Shown in pieces: positions 51,294 to 62,194 of a DNA stretch of 64,000 bases. The DNA is from Lichenicoccus sp964246745. Lineage in GTDB: Bacteria; Pseudomonadota; Alphaproteobacteria; Acetobacterales; Acetobacteraceae. Made by a program: the position numbers and the translations under genes. Location: NCBI GenBank assembly GCA_964246745.1, contig CAXTRK010000009.1:1-64000 (forward strand). The letters run 5' to 3'. Every line of letters begins with the position of its first letter. Within the stretch, counting starts at the first letter, position 1. The notes below the pieces were generated by a model that was not told where the DNA came from, made no database searches, and was given only the letters and a program-made list of their open reading frames with translations.

Positions 51294-52943
51294 ATGCTGC
51301 GACTGAACGAGATCATGCTGCCGCTCGACCATGCGCCGGAAGCGCTGGAACAGGCGGCGTGCGCCAGGCTGGGACTGGATGCCTCCGAGCTGCTGTCGAT
51401 ACGCATCGCCCGGCGCGGCGTCGACGCGCGCAAGCGCGGCGCGATCCGGCTGGTGTACAGCCTCGATCTGGAGCTTCGCCGCGAGGCGGCGGTGCTGGCC
51501 CGCCACGCCGGCTTGCCTACGCTCGGCCGCACGCCGGACACGCGCTACCGGTTTGTCCCGGCGCCGCCTTGGACCGCGGGGCCGCGGCCGGTGGTGATCG
51601 GCGCCGGTCCATGCGGATTGCTCGCCGCTTTGGTGCTGGCGCAGATGGGGCTGCGGCCGCTGATCCTGGAGCGAGGCCGCGTGGTGCGCAGGCGCACGGT
51701 CGACACCTTCGCCTTCTGGCGGCGCGCCGAATTGTGCGCCCAGAGCAACGTGCAGTTTGGCGAGGGCGGCGCCGGCACGTTCTCCGATGGCAAGCTGTAT
51801 AGCCAGATCAGCGATCCGAAGCATTACGGCCGCAAGGTGCTCGACGAGTTCGTCGCCGCCGGCGCGCCGGAGGAGATCCTGGTGGCCGCCAAGCCGCATA
51901 TCGGCACCTTCCGCCTGGTCAGCATCGTCGAAGGCCTGCGCCGGACCATCGAGGGGCTGGGCGGCGAGTACCGCTTTGAAAGCCAGGTCACCGCGTTCCA
52001 TGTTGGCGCCGGCGGTGGCGAGCGCCGGCGCATCGAGGCGCTCGGCATGCGCGATGGCAGCGTGATCGAGGCACGCCACGTGGTGCTGGCGATCGGCCAT
52101 AGCGCGCGCGACAGCTTCGCGAGCCTTGATGCCGCCGGGGTGGCGATGCGCGCCAAGCCGCTCTCGATCGGGGTACGGATCGAGCACCCGCAATCGCTGA
52201 TCGACCGGGCGCGCTTCGGCGCGCAGTCAGGGCACAAGCTGCTGGGCGCCGCCGACTACAAGCTGGTGCATCACGCAAGCAACGGCCGCGGCGTCTATAG
52301 CTTCTGCATGTGTCCAGGGGGCACCGTGGTTGCCGCCGCCTCGGAGCCGGGCGGCGTGGTCACCAACGGCATGAGCCAGTATTCCCGTGCCGAGCGCAAT
52401 GCCAACGCCGGCATCGTGGTCGGGCTGACGCCGCAGGATTTCCGCGCTTACGCCGGCGAGACGGATCCGGACAGCGCCCTCGCCGGCGTGGCGTTCCAGC
52501 GTCACTGGGAGCAGCGCGCCTTCGAGGCCGGCGGCCGCTCCTACCATGCTCCCGCCCAGCGTGTCGGCGACTTCCTGGCGGGCCGCGCCTCGCACGGGTT
52601 GGGCGAGGTGATCCCATCCTACACCCCAGGTGTCGTGCCCACGGATCTCGCCGATTGCCTGCCAAGCTATGCCACAGAGGCGATTCGCCAGGCGTTGCCG
52701 CAGTTTGACAAGCGCATCCAGGGATTCGCGCTCGCGGACGCGGTGCTGACCGGAGTCGAGACGCGCACCTCTTCGCCGCTGCGCATTCCGCGCGGCGAGG
52801 ATGGCCAGAGCCTGAACACCGCTGGCCTGTTTCCGGCGGGAGAGGGGGCGGGCTACGCCGGTGGCATCCTGTCGGCGGGGGTGGACGGCATCCGTGCCGC
52901 GGAAGCCGTGGCGCGGGACGTGCGGGCGGGCGCCGGTTCGTGA
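51294..52943 (+). CDS. FAD-dependent dehydrogenase, COG2509 family
   Basis: The 549-residue protein has an N-terminal ~90-residue domain, then VVIGAGPCGLLAALVLAQMG, the FAD-binding Rossmann motif, and NVQFGEGGAGTFSDGKLYS, the family hallmark. HVVLAIGHSARD and FPAGEGAGYAGGILSAGVDG close the FAD site. The reaction is unknown for this widespread family of uncharacterised flavoproteins. It stands alone and is followed by an AT-rich terminator. Confidence 0.88.
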   Translation: MLRLNEIMLPLDHAPEALEQAACARLGLDASELLSIRIARRGVDARKRGAIRLVYSLDLELRREAAVLARHAGLPTLGRTPDTRYRFVPAPPWTAGPRPVVIGAGPCGLLAALVLAQMGLRPLILERGRVVRRRTVDTFAFWRRAELCAQSNVQFGEGGAGTFSDGKLYSQISDPKHYGRKVLDEFVAAGAPEEILVAAKPHIGTFRLVSIVEGLRRTIEGLGGEYRFESQVTAFHVGAGGGERRRIEALGMRDGSVIEARHVVLAIGHSARDSFASLDAAGVAMRAKPLSIGVRIEHPQSLIDRARFGAQSGHKLLGAADYKLVHHASNGRGVYSFCMCPGGTVVAAASEPGGVVTNGMSQYSRAERNANAGIVVGLTPQDFRAYAGETDPDSALAGVAFQRHWEQRAFEAGGRSYHAPAQRVGDFLAGRASHGLGEVIPSYTPGVVPTDLADCLPSYATEAIRQALPQFDKRIQGFALADAVLTGVETRTSSPLRIPRGEDGQSLNTAGLFPAGEGAGYAGGILSAGVDGIRAAEAVARDVRAGAGS

Positions 52944-52992
52944 CGTGCGCGACACGGTGAGCAATAAATGGTCAGGTCATCACACCCTGGAG

Positions 52993-53015
52993 CGAATTGG
53001 TTAAAAATTCGTTTT
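52993..53015 (+). terminator. Intrinsic terminator after the FAD dehydrogenase
   Basis: CGAATT and AATTCG form a 6-pair stem with a 7-base loop, followed at once by TTTT (53012-53015). It lies 50 bases after the dehydrogenase stop in an AT-rich stretch. The stem is weak but the layout is right. Confidence 0.5.
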
Positions 53016-53203
53016 GGAAAATTTAGAATACGCGACATGGTGAGACATCCAAGTTGCGGGGGTCTGCTATGACGGAAGCGTAAGCCTGGCTCAGTGAGCA
53101 TGGTTGCCTGGATATGCGGCGTTGGACCCCGGCAGAATGTGGCGGGCTCCGGCTGCGCTTTTCAAACGTTTCCTCAAGCATTGGGAGCATGGGAGCAGTG
53201 AAG

Positions 53204-55363
53204 ATGTCTGTCGGATGGACGTGTCGGCGCGCAGCCCTCGGCGGCGTGGCGTTAGGGTGTCTCATGGAGGCTGGACAGGCGGTCGCCGCCGTTCCCGCGG
53301 CGCCCATGATCAAGGCGCCGATCTCGGATACCAGTATCATCAGCCTGCCGGCTTCCATGCCGGCGGCGATTGCCTCCAGCACGGATCAGGGCGCGCTCGC
53401 GAGCGGCCAGGTCTATCCGCACATGCAAGTCGCCCTGCGGCGGCCGGCGGCACGCCAGGCGGCGCTTGATGCGCTGGTCAAGGCGCAGGTCACGCCAGGC
53501 TCGCCGAGCTTCCATCAGTGGCTGACGCCGGCAACCTTGCGCAGCGACTACGGACCGGCGGACAGCGACATCGCGACCACGGTGTCCTGGCTGCAGTCGC
53601 ATGGCTTTGCCGTCAACAGCGTCTCGCCAACGGGTGTGGCGATCGACGTCTCTGGCAGCACCGCCGATGTCGCCGCCGCGTTCCATACACAGCTTCACGC
53701 CTATATGCGCAATGGCCTCGCCCATATCGGACCATCCACCGCGCCCTCGATTCCGGCGGCGTTGGCGCCGCTGGTCTCCGGGGTCACGATGAGCAACTTC
53801 TTCCCACGCCCGCTCGTCACCCATGCGCCGCCGCTCTCCACGGCCAAGCTCAACGCCACCACGATCTCCCATACCGGAACGAGCTATACGGCGACGGTGC
53901 AAGGCACCACGTACTATGCCGTGACGCCGTCCGATTTCGCCACCATCTATGACGAGAACGAGGCGTTCAGCGGCGCGCCGGCGGTCGGCACAAAGATCAC
54001 CGGCCTGGGCCAGACCGTGGTGGTCGCCGAGCAGACCGACATCCAGGCGGCGGACTGGAACAGCTTCCGCTCGACCTTCGGCCTCACCGGCTACAAGGGG
54101 ACGCTGAGCTTCAGCCATCCCGGCGGTTGCGCCGATCCCGGCATGACCGCGGATGAGAGCGAGGCGGCGCTCGACGCGGAATGGTCCAGCGCCACCGCGC
54201 CTGACGCGAACATCATCGAGGCCTCGTGCGCGGGCACGCAGACCACGTTCGGCGTGATGACCACGCTGCAAAACCTGGTCGAGCTCGGCACGCCGGCGGC
54301 GGCGATCTCGATCTCCTACGGCGGCTGCGAGCAAGGCAACGGGGTCACCTTCCTGCAGATGTGGGAAAACCTGATCGAGGAGGGCGCGTCCGAAGGCATT
54401 TCCATCTTCGTCTCTTCGGGCGACGGCTCGGTCGCGGGATGCGACAACGACAACACCGCCGTGATCGCCAGGGGTGGTCTCGCGGTGAACGGGCTGGCGT
54501 CCAATCCGTATGACACCGCGGTCGGCGGCACCGACTTCTACGACACGGCGCTCGGCCAGAACAGCAAGTACTGGGCGGCGAAGAACAGTGCCTCCGGCGG
54601 TTCGGCGCTGTCCTATATCCCGGAGATCCCCTGGAGCAACACCTGCTCAAGCCCGATCATCGACACCTATTTCGGCTCGGGCGGCGCAATCAAGAGCTGC
54701 AACAATCCTCCGGCGAAATTCACCGATCAGGGCATTGTCGGCGGCGGCGGCGGTCAGAGCCTGCTCTACGCCAAGCCTGACTGGCAGTCTCCATCGATCC
54801 CCGGAGTTCCGAACGACGGCGTTCGTGACCTGCCGGATATTTCCCTGTTCGCGGCAAACGGCATCTGGAACCACTTTTACCTGTACTGCATGTCGGATGC
54901 GAAAGAGGGTGGCGTTCCTTGCAACTACACCAACGCCACTGACTTCTTCGGCTCGGCCGCCGGCGGCACCTCGTTCGCCGCACCGGACTTCGCCGGCATC
55001 ACCGCTCTGATCGCGCAGTACAACGGCTTCCGTGTCGGCAATATCGCACCCCGCCTCTACCAACTCGCGGCGTTGCAGTATGGCAATACGGTGCTGACGA
55101 AGTCGTGCAACTCCACCAATGGAAACAAGATTTCACGAGCCTGCGTGTTCAACGACGTGACTGTGGGCGACAACAGCGTGCCATGCGCCGCCGGCACGCC
55201 GGACTGCTTCACCAACGCCAATTCGACCAAGGGCATCGGCGTGCTGTCGGTGACACTGAACAAGCTCACAGCGGCGTTTCCCGCAACGACCGCTTATGAC
55301 CTGGCGACCGGACTTGGCACTGTGAACGTGACCAACCTGATTGTGAACTATCCACTCTACTGA
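53204..55363 (+). CDS. S53 sedolisin-type serine-carboxyl peptidase, secreted
   Basis: From ATG 53204 (GGGAG 8 bases before it) the protein has 719 residues. A signal peptide (1-29) precedes a pro-domain (about 45-190: VALRRPAARQAALDALVKAQ, SFHQWLTPATLRSDYGP) that is cut off on activation. The peptidase follows with the Glu/Asp pair in DESEAALDAEW and the nucleophile Ser in GGTSFAAPDFAG; the calcium site is near DLATGLGTVN at the end. Sedolisins work at low pH, which suits an acid habitat. ATG 53189 and an open frame to 53114 lie upstream but lack the signal layout. Confidence 0.9.
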   Translation: MSVGWTCRRAALGGVALGCLMEAGQAVAAVPAAPMIKAPISDTSIISLPASMPAAIASSTDQGALASGQVYPHMQVALRRPAARQAALDALVKAQVTPGSPSFHQWLTPATLRSDYGPADSDIATTVSWLQSHGFAVNSVSPTGVAIDVSGSTADVAAAFHTQLHAYMRNGLAHIGPSTAPSIPAALAPLVSGVTMSNFFPRPLVTHAPPLSTAKLNATTISHTGTSYTATVQGTTYYAVTPSDFATIYDENEAFSGAPAVGTKITGLGQTVVVAEQTDIQAADWNSFRSTFGLTGYKGTLSFSHPGGCADPGMTADESEAALDAEWSSATAPDANIIEASCAGTQTTFGVMTTLQNLVELGTPAAAISISYGGCEQGNGVTFLQMWENLIEEGASEGISIFVSSGDGSVAGCDNDNTAVIARGGLAVNGLASNPYDTAVGGTDFYDTALGQNSKYWAAKNSASGGSALSYIPEIPWSNTCSSPIIDTYFGSGGAIKSCNNPPAKFTDQGIVGGGGGQSLLYAKPDWQSPSIPGVPNDGVRDLPDISLFAANGIWNHFYLYCMSDAKEGGVPCNYTNATDFFGSAAGGTSFAAPDFAGITALIAQYNGFRVGNIAPRLYQLAALQYGNTVLTKSCNSTNGNKISRACVFNDVTVGDNSVPCAAGTPDCFTNANSTKGIGVLSVTLNKLTAAFPATTAYDLATGLGTVNVTNLIVNYPLY

Positions 55364-55386
55364 CGCGCCACTCTATTGACGTGGCC

Positions 55387-55426
55387 GGGGATGGGTCCGC
55401 TTCGGCGGCCCATCCCCGATGCTTTT
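55387..55426 (+). terminator. Strong terminator with UUCG tetraloop
   Basis: GGGGATGGG and CCCATCCCC enclose CCGC-TTCG-GCGG, giving about 13 base pairs capped by a UUCG tetraloop, followed by GATGCTTTT. It lies 24 bases after the sedolisin stop. The convergent SDR gene ends at 55425, within the T run, so the hairpin may also serve the other strand. Confidence 0.88.
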
Positions 55427-56098
55427 AGTCCTCCTCCCCGGGGAGACACAGCAGGACGATCGCCTTCGAGATATCTTCCGGCCGAGGCAGTCGTGATGCG
55501 TCTTCCCCCGGCATCGCTTGAGCGCGCATCCGGGTGGCGACCGCTCCCGGGTCGAACAGCGCGATGCGCAGCCGCGCATGCGCGGACATCTCGTCCGCCC
55601 AGCTCAGCACCAGGTTTTCCATCGCCGCCTTGCCCGCGCCGAGCATGCCCCAGAACGCGGCGGGCCGGCGCGCATGATGATCGGTCAGGAACACCGCGCG
55701 TCCCGCAGGCGATGCCCGGAGCAGTGGCGCCGTCGTTCGGATCAGCCGCCACGAGGCGGTGACGTTGACCGACAGACTGCGCTCCCAGTCGCGCTCCGCG
55801 CCGTGCGGCACGGGGGTCAGTGCGCCGAGGTCGGCGGCGGCGTGCACCAGGATGTCGAGCCGTCCGAAGCGGTGTGCGAGCGAGGGTCCGACCCTGTCGA
55901 TCGCGCCGCCGTCGCGCAGATCGAGCGGCAGCAGCGTGGCGCGGCCCTCCATCAGGTCATCGGTTTCCGCAAGGCCGCCCTGACTGCGCGCCGTGAGCAC
56001 GCAATGAATGCCGTGCCTGGCCAATCCGACGGCAACGGCTCGTCCGATCCCCCGACTTGCACCGGTAATGAGCGCGATCCTGGGTGAGGGTTGGGCCG

Positions 56099-56102
<4 letters not shown>
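55425..56102 (-). CDS. SDR-family protein lacking the catalytic Ser and Tyr
   Basis: The 225-residue protein has an intact nucleotide site (TGASRGIG, 13-20), DLRD and NVTASW, but the active site is changed: where SDRs have Ser-x12-Tyr-x3-Lys, this one has FLTDHHARR and GMLGAGKAA, with Asp141 and Leu154 at the Ser and Tyr places; only Lys158 is kept. It may bind NAD(P) without the usual chemistry. It overlaps purF by 4 bases. cvpA-purF-SDR order is common in this group. Confidence 0.82.
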
Positions 56103-57580
<1,478 letters not shown>

Positions 57581-57582
57581 GG

Positions 57583-58113
57583 TCAGAAGCTTTCCTGGCT
57601 GGGCCCGGCCGGGAGGGCCGGACGCCAGCGTGGCGGCGCCTGGGCGAGGGCAAGATGCGCGCCCGCATGCAGATAGGGCAGCGCGCGCGCCTGGCGGATC
57701 GGACCGGGCCAGCTTGCGGGCGGCAGCACGAAGGCCAGCGCGATATAGGTCAGCACCAGTAGCACCGCGCCACGCGCCAAGCCGAAAACAGCGCCAAGAA
57801 TGCGGTCGAGGCCGCCGAGCAGGGACAGGCGCACTGGCCGACTGAGCAGTCCCGCGATCAGCGACAAGACGATCAGGATGGCCACGAACAGCACGGTGAA
57901 GCAGACGACCTCGTTGATCAGCGGGTCCTGTATCCAGGATTGCGTCACCGGCGCCAGCATCAAAGACAGACGGGTCGCCAGGATCGCGGCGGCGATCCAG
58001 GCGGCAAGCCCGAGCAGCTCGCGCGCGAAGCCGCGCAGGAAGCCGGCCAGCGCTGACAAGGCGACAACCGCGAGCATCAGCGCATCAACCCAGTTCATCA
58101 CCTTCGCCATCAT
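57583..58113 (-). CDS. cvpA: CvpA-family membrane protein
   Basis: The 176-residue protein has four membrane helices (about 8-26, 33-52, 66-90, 103-128) with MNWVDALMLAVVALSALAGFLRGFARELLGL and the LDRILGAVFGLARGAVL motif typical of CvpA, named for colicin V production and found next to purF in many bacteria. Its function is still poorly known. Met1, Met2 or the Met of MNWVD (58098) may start it. Confidence 0.88.
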   Translation of the reverse strand: MMAKVMNWVDALMLAVVALSALAGFLRGFARELLGLAAWIAAAILATRLSLMLAPVTQSWIQDPLINEVVCFTVLFVAILIVLSLIAGLLSRPVRLSLLGGLDRILGAVFGLARGAVLLVLTYIALAFVLPPASWPGPIRQARALPYLHAGAHLALAQAPPRWRPALPAGPSQESF

Positions 58114-58149
58114 TGCCGATGTCTGGGTATATCGTTTGCGGCGGCCTGT

Positions 58150-58181
58150 CGCGCCAGTGGTTTGGCGCGCCAGTGGTTTGG
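58150..58181. repeat. Perfect tandem repeat, 2 x 16 bases
   Basis: CGCGCCAGTGGTTTGG occurs twice with no gap (58150-58165, 58166-58181) in the 72-base region between cvpA and the HisE-like gene. It ends 4 bases before the HisE-like stop and lies just upstream of cvpA, where a promoter is expected. It is either a duplicated protein site or a slippage product. Confidence 0.75.
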
Positions 58182-58185
58182 AGCG

Positions 58186-58533
58186 TTACGGCAGCTTGGT
58201 GCTATCGACGCGCCAGGGTCTGGCCTGGCGCCGTCCGGGCTTGCCCTGCCGGCCTGCCATGTCGTGCAGCAAGGCGCTGAGACGCTCGCGTTTATGCAGC
58301 TCCATCCAGATTTCCTCCGGATCGATCTCGGCTGCGGCCCATAGCAGCGTGAGCGATGCCAGCAGCGTGCAGGAGCCCGCTTGCAGCGCCGGAGTGTCCA
58401 TCAGCGCGGCGGCGGCGACGCAGCCGAGTGCGGCGCGTCCGGCTTCGCGGGCGAGCTGATGCTGTCCGGGCGGGATGGCGAGGTCGCGCGCGGCCGCCTC
58501 GCGCAAGGCTTGCTGCCATAGATCGGCGAACAC
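58186..58533 (-). CDS. HisE/MazG-like small helical protein downstream of metH
   Basis: The 115-residue frame is nearly all helix. EAGRAALGCVAAAALMD, LLASLTLLWAAAEIDPEEIW and MELHKRERLS follow the layout of phosphoribosyl-ATP pyrophosphohydrolase (HisE), in which the last motif is DPEEVWAEL-R. The usual metal-binding EExxE is hard to find, so the activity may differ. The frame stays open upstream of GTG 58533 (SPVIEAVFADLW) and a CTG overlapping the metH stop may be the real start. It probably shares the metH transcript. Confidence 0.45.
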   Translation of the reverse strand: MFADLWQQALREAAARDLAIPPGQHQLAREAGRAALGCVAAAALMDTPALQAGSCTLLASLTLLWAAAEIDPEEIWMELHKRERLSALLHDMAGRQGKPGRRQARPWRVDSTKLP

Positions 58534-58549
58534 CGCCTCGATGACCGGG

Positions 58550-61500
58550 CTAGACAGTAAAGTACTTCGCGTGGGGGTTGAGGATCACCAGGGCGCTGGT
58601 GGATTGCTCGGGATGGAGCTGGTAGCCGTCTGAGAGGGTGATGCCGATGCGCTCGGCCCCAAGCAATGAGAGCAGCGGCACCTGGTCCTCGAGACGCGGC
58701 ACCGCCGGATAGCCGAACGAGTAGCGCGAGCCGCGATACCCCTGGCTCAGCAGCTTGTCCATGTCACGCTCGTCCTCTCGCGCGAAGCCGAGCTCGGCGC
58801 GTAGGCGCTTGTGCGTGTATTCGGCCATGGCCTCTGCCATCTCCACCGACAGGCCGTGCAGATACAGATAGTCCTGGTAGCGGTTGGCCTCGAACCAGGC
58901 GCGGGCGACGTCGGAGGCTTGCTGGCCGACGGTCACGACTTGGAGGCCGATCACGTCGCGGCTGTTGTCATCGACGTCGCGCACGAAGTCGGCGACACAG
59001 GCGCCGTCCTCGCGCGGCTGGCGCGGCAGGGTGAAGCGCGCGGCTTCGGTGCTGCCGTCCGGCTCGAACAGGATCAGGTCATTGCCCTGGCCAGCGGCCT
59101 TCCAGTAGCCGTAGATCGCCTGCGGGTGGAGGATGCTGTCCTGCTTGCACAGCGCGAGCATGCGCCGCAGCACCGGGCGCAGCTCCTGCTTGGCCCAGCC
59201 GAGGAAATCATCAAGCGAGCGTCCCTGTTTCCTGAAGCCCCATTGGAATTGATAGAGGCTGCGCTCGTTGAGGAAGGGCAGCACCGCCTCCGGCGTCGCC
59301 TCGATGGTGCGGGCGCCCCAGAAGGGCGGTGCGGCCGGCTCGAGAGCCTGGTTGACACGGCGGCGTCGTGCTTGCGCCGCCAGGATGTCGACCGGCTGGA
59401 AGCCGCGTGCCTCGGCCTGTTCCGGCGCGCGCTTCCTCGCGCGGGCCTTGCCCTTGCGTCGTGATTGCAGGGCGCTGAGATAGTCGTCGAAGCCGCCGCT
59501 CGCGACCTTGTCCATCAGGCCGAGACCGTCGAAGGCGTCGCGCGCATAGGCGACGCGGCCGGAGGCGTATGCCGCCACGCACTCCTCCTCGACATAGTTG
59601 CGAGTGAGTGCGGCACCTCCCAGCAGCACCGGGATCTGCAATCCCTGCCGCGACATCTCCTCCAGGTTCTCGCGCATCACCACGGTGGATTTGACCAGCA
59701 GGCCGGACATGCCGATGGCCTGGGCGCGCTTGTCGTGAGCGGCGGCGATCATGTCGGCGAGCGGCACCTTGATGCCGAGATTGACCACGCGGTAGCCGTT
59801 GTTGGTGAGAATGATGTCGACCAGGTTCTTGCCGATGTCGTGCACGTCGCCCTTGACGGTGGCGAGCACGATGGTGCCTCGCGTCTCGCCCTCGAGCCGC
59901 TCCATGTGCGGCTCGAGATGGGCGACGGCGGCCTTCATCGTCTCGGCCGATTGCAGCACGAAGGGGAGCTGCATCTTGCCGGCGCCGAACAGCTCGCCGA
60001 CCGTCTTCATGCCGTCGAGCAGGATGGTGTTGATGATGTCGAGCGGCTTGTGGCTGGTCATGGCGAGATCCAGCTCGGCCTCCAGCCCCTTGCGGTCGCC
60101 ATCAACGATGCGGTCGCGCAGCCGCTCCTCGACGGTCTCCGCCTTCTGCTTTTTGGTGGCTTCGGAGGCCTTGCGGTCGGCGAAGAGTTCGAGCAGGCGC
60201 TGCAGCGGATCGTAGCCCTCGCGCCGGCGATCAAAGATCAGGTCCTCGGCGACCGCGATCTCCTCTGGGGCGAGCAGGTGCAGCGGCCGGATTTTTGACA
60301 CGTGCACGATGGCGCCTGACATGCCGGCGCGCACGGCATGGTCGAGGAACACCGAGTTCAGCACGGCGCGCGCCGCCGGGTTGAGGCCGAAGGAGATGTT
60401 GGACAGACCGAGGATGATCTGGATGTCCGGGAAGCGCTCACGGATCAGCCGTATGCCCTCCAACGTCCACTGGCCGAGCTTGCGGTCGTCCTCGACTCCG
60501 GTGGCGACGGTAAAGGTCAGCGGATCGATCAGCAGGTCGGAGTGCGGCAAGCCATGCGTGTCGCAGGCGAACGCCACCAGGCGTTCGGCGATGGCGAGCT
60601 TGGCCTCGGGCGTCTTGGCCATGCCGGTCTCGTCGATGGTCAGCGCGATCACCGCCGTGCCGAACTTGCGTGCGAGCGCGAGCCGGTCGGCGGCGTGGCC
60701 CTCGCCATCCTCGAAATTGATCGAGTTGATGATCGGCTTGCCGCCATGCAGCTTGAGTGCGGCCTCGATCACCGGGGTCTCGGTGGAGTCGATCACCAGC
60801 GGCGCGTTCACCGAGGAGGTGAAGCGTCGGATCACCTCGTTCATCTCGGCGGTCTCGTCGCGTCCGACGAACGCGGTGCAGACATCGAGGCTGTTGCTGC
60901 CTTCCGCGACCTGCTCGCGCCCGACGGACACCGCCGCGTCCCAGTCGCCCGCCTCCTGCAGCTCACGCCACTTCTTCGAGCCGTTGGCGTTGCAGCGCTC
61001 GCCGATGGAGAAGTAGCTGTTCTCCTGTCTGAGCGGCACCTGGCTGTAGAGGCTTGCGACCGAAGGGACCCACACCGGCTTGCGGGCGGCCGGCGCCGGC
61101 CGCAGGCGGCTGCCCGCGCGTCCGCGCAGCATCGCGTCCAGCGCCTCTATATGAGGAGTGGAGGTGCCGCAGCAGCCGCCGACCAGGTTCAATCCGTCCT
61201 CGACGATGAAGCGTTCGATCCAGGAGGCCATCTCGGCGGCGCCGAGCGGATAGTGGGTCAAGCCATCGACCAGCTCGGGCAGGCCGGCATTGGGCTGCAC
61301 CGAGAGCAGGCCCGGCCAGTTGGCCGCCAGCCAGCGAACGTGCTCGGCCATCTCCTGCGGGCCGGTGGCGCAGTTGAGGCCCAGCAGCGGCACGTCGAGC
61401 GCGTGGATGGTGGTGGCGGCCGCCGCGATGTCCGGGCCGACCAGCAGGGTGCCGGTGGTCTCGACCGTGACCTGCACGAAGATCGGTGTATCGGTTCCAG

Positions 61501-62041
61501 CCTCGGCTCGGGCGAGCTTGGCGCCATTGACCGCGGCCTTGATCTGCAGTGTGTCCTGGCAGGTCTCGATCAGCAGAGCATCGACGCCGCCCGCGATCAG
61601 GCCGCGGCTCTGCTCAGCCAGCGCCGCTTCGAGCGGATCGTAGGCGACGTTGCCGAGCGAGGGCAGCTTGGTGCCGGGTCCGATCGAGCCCACGACAAAG
61701 CGGTGGCGGCCGTCCGAGAAGCTGTCCGCGGCCTCGCGGGCGAGTTCGGCGGCGATGCGGTTGATTTCCAGTGTGCGGTCGGCCAGATCGAACTCGGCCA
61801 GGGTGATCGGCGAGCCGCCGAAGCTGTTGGTCTCGACCATGTCGGCGCCGGCCTCGAAGTAGCCGCGATGGATCTCGCGCACCAGCTCCGGACGGGACAG
61901 GTTGAGCACCTCGGTGCAGTTCTCGCGGCCCCAGTAATCCGCCTCGACATCCAGGGTCAGCATCTGTACGCGCGAGCCCATGCCGCCGTCGCACAGCAGC
62001 ACCTGATCGCGAAGCGCATCGAGGAGATGGGGTCGTGTCAT
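58550..62041 (-). CDS. metH: Cobalamin-dependent methionine synthase
   Basis: From ATG 62041 the protein has 1163 residues in the standard order: homocysteine domain (1-~330, zinc ligands in NCAT and GGCCGT), pterin-binding domain (~345-610, SIGERCNANGSKKW), cap and B12-binding domain (DVHDIGKNLVDIIL holds the cobalt-ligand His), and the AdoMet activation domain (C-terminal ~330, RYSFGYPA). It transfers methyl from methyltetrahydrofolate to homocysteine. A longer frame reaches 62110 without a better start. I saw no cobalamin or SAM riboswitch in the 153 bases upstream. Confidence 0.96.
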   Translation of the reverse strand: MTRPHLLDALRDQVLLCDGGMGSRVQMLTLDVEADYWGRENCTEVLNLSRPELVREIHRGYFEAGADMVETNSFGGSPITLAEFDLADRTLEINRIAAELAREAADSFSDGRHRFVVGSIGPGTKLPSLGNVAYDPLEAALAEQSRGLIAGGVDALLIETCQDTLQIKAAVNGAKLARAEAGTDTPIFVQVTVETTGTLLVGPDIAAAATTIHALDVPLLGLNCATGPQEMAEHVRWLAANWPGLLSVQPNAGLPELVDGLTHYPLGAAEMASWIERFIVEDGLNLVGGCCGTSTPHIEALDAMLRGRAGSRLRPAPAARKPVWVPSVASLYSQVPLRQENSYFSIGERCNANGSKKWRELQEAGDWDAAVSVGREQVAEGSNSLDVCTAFVGRDETAEMNEVIRRFTSSVNAPLVIDSTETPVIEAALKLHGGKPIINSINFEDGEGHAADRLALARKFGTAVIALTIDETGMAKTPEAKLAIAERLVAFACDTHGLPHSDLLIDPLTFTVATGVEDDRKLGQWTLEGIRLIRERFPDIQIILGLSNISFGLNPAARAVLNSVFLDHAVRAGMSGAIVHVSKIRPLHLLAPEEIAVAEDLIFDRRREGYDPLQRLLELFADRKASEATKKQKAETVEERLRDRIVDGDRKGLEAELDLAMTSHKPLDIINTILLDGMKTVGELFGAGKMQLPFVLQSAETMKAAVAHLEPHMERLEGETRGTIVLATVKGDVHDIGKNLVDIILTNNGYRVVNLGIKVPLADMIAAAHDKRAQAIGMSGLLVKSTVVMRENLEEMSRQGLQIPVLLGGAALTRNYVEEECVAAYASGRVAYARDAFDGLGLMDKVASGGFDDYLSALQSRRKGKARARKRAPEQAEARGFQPVDILAAQARRRRVNQALEPAAPPFWGARTIEATPEAVLPFLNERSLYQFQWGFRKQGRSLDDFLGWAKQELRPVLRRMLALCKQDSILHPQAIYGYWKAAGQGNDLILFEPDGSTEAARFTLPRQPREDGACVADFVRDVDDNSRDVIGLQVVTVGQQASDVARAWFEANRYQDYLYLHGLSVEMAEAMAEYTHKRLRAELGFAREDERDMDKLLSQGYRGSRYSFGYPAVPRLEDQVPLLSLLGAERIGITLSDGYQLHPEQSTSALVILNPHAKYFTV

Positions 62042-62194
62042 CGTGGCTGCTGTCTTTCGATGCCTGAGCGGGCAGCCATATGTGTGTTCAGGCCGCGAGG
62101 CGTCCAGCATAGCCCATCGGCATCAAGGCCGCGATGTTTGTCGAGAATTCGCCGTGCAATTTATAGGCCAAAGCCGACACACGGAAGGGAAGCC

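Noticed and set aside
60338..62194. Long plus-strand extension upstream of the FG-GAP gene
   Set aside because: It is antisense to metH; the real start is ATG 62195 with a strong ribosome site and signal peptide.
62042..62194. Possible cobalamin, SAM or SAH riboswitch before metH
   Set aside because: I could not find the conserved cobalamin-box or SAH core sequences; only short GC-rich complementarity is present. A covariance search could overturn this.
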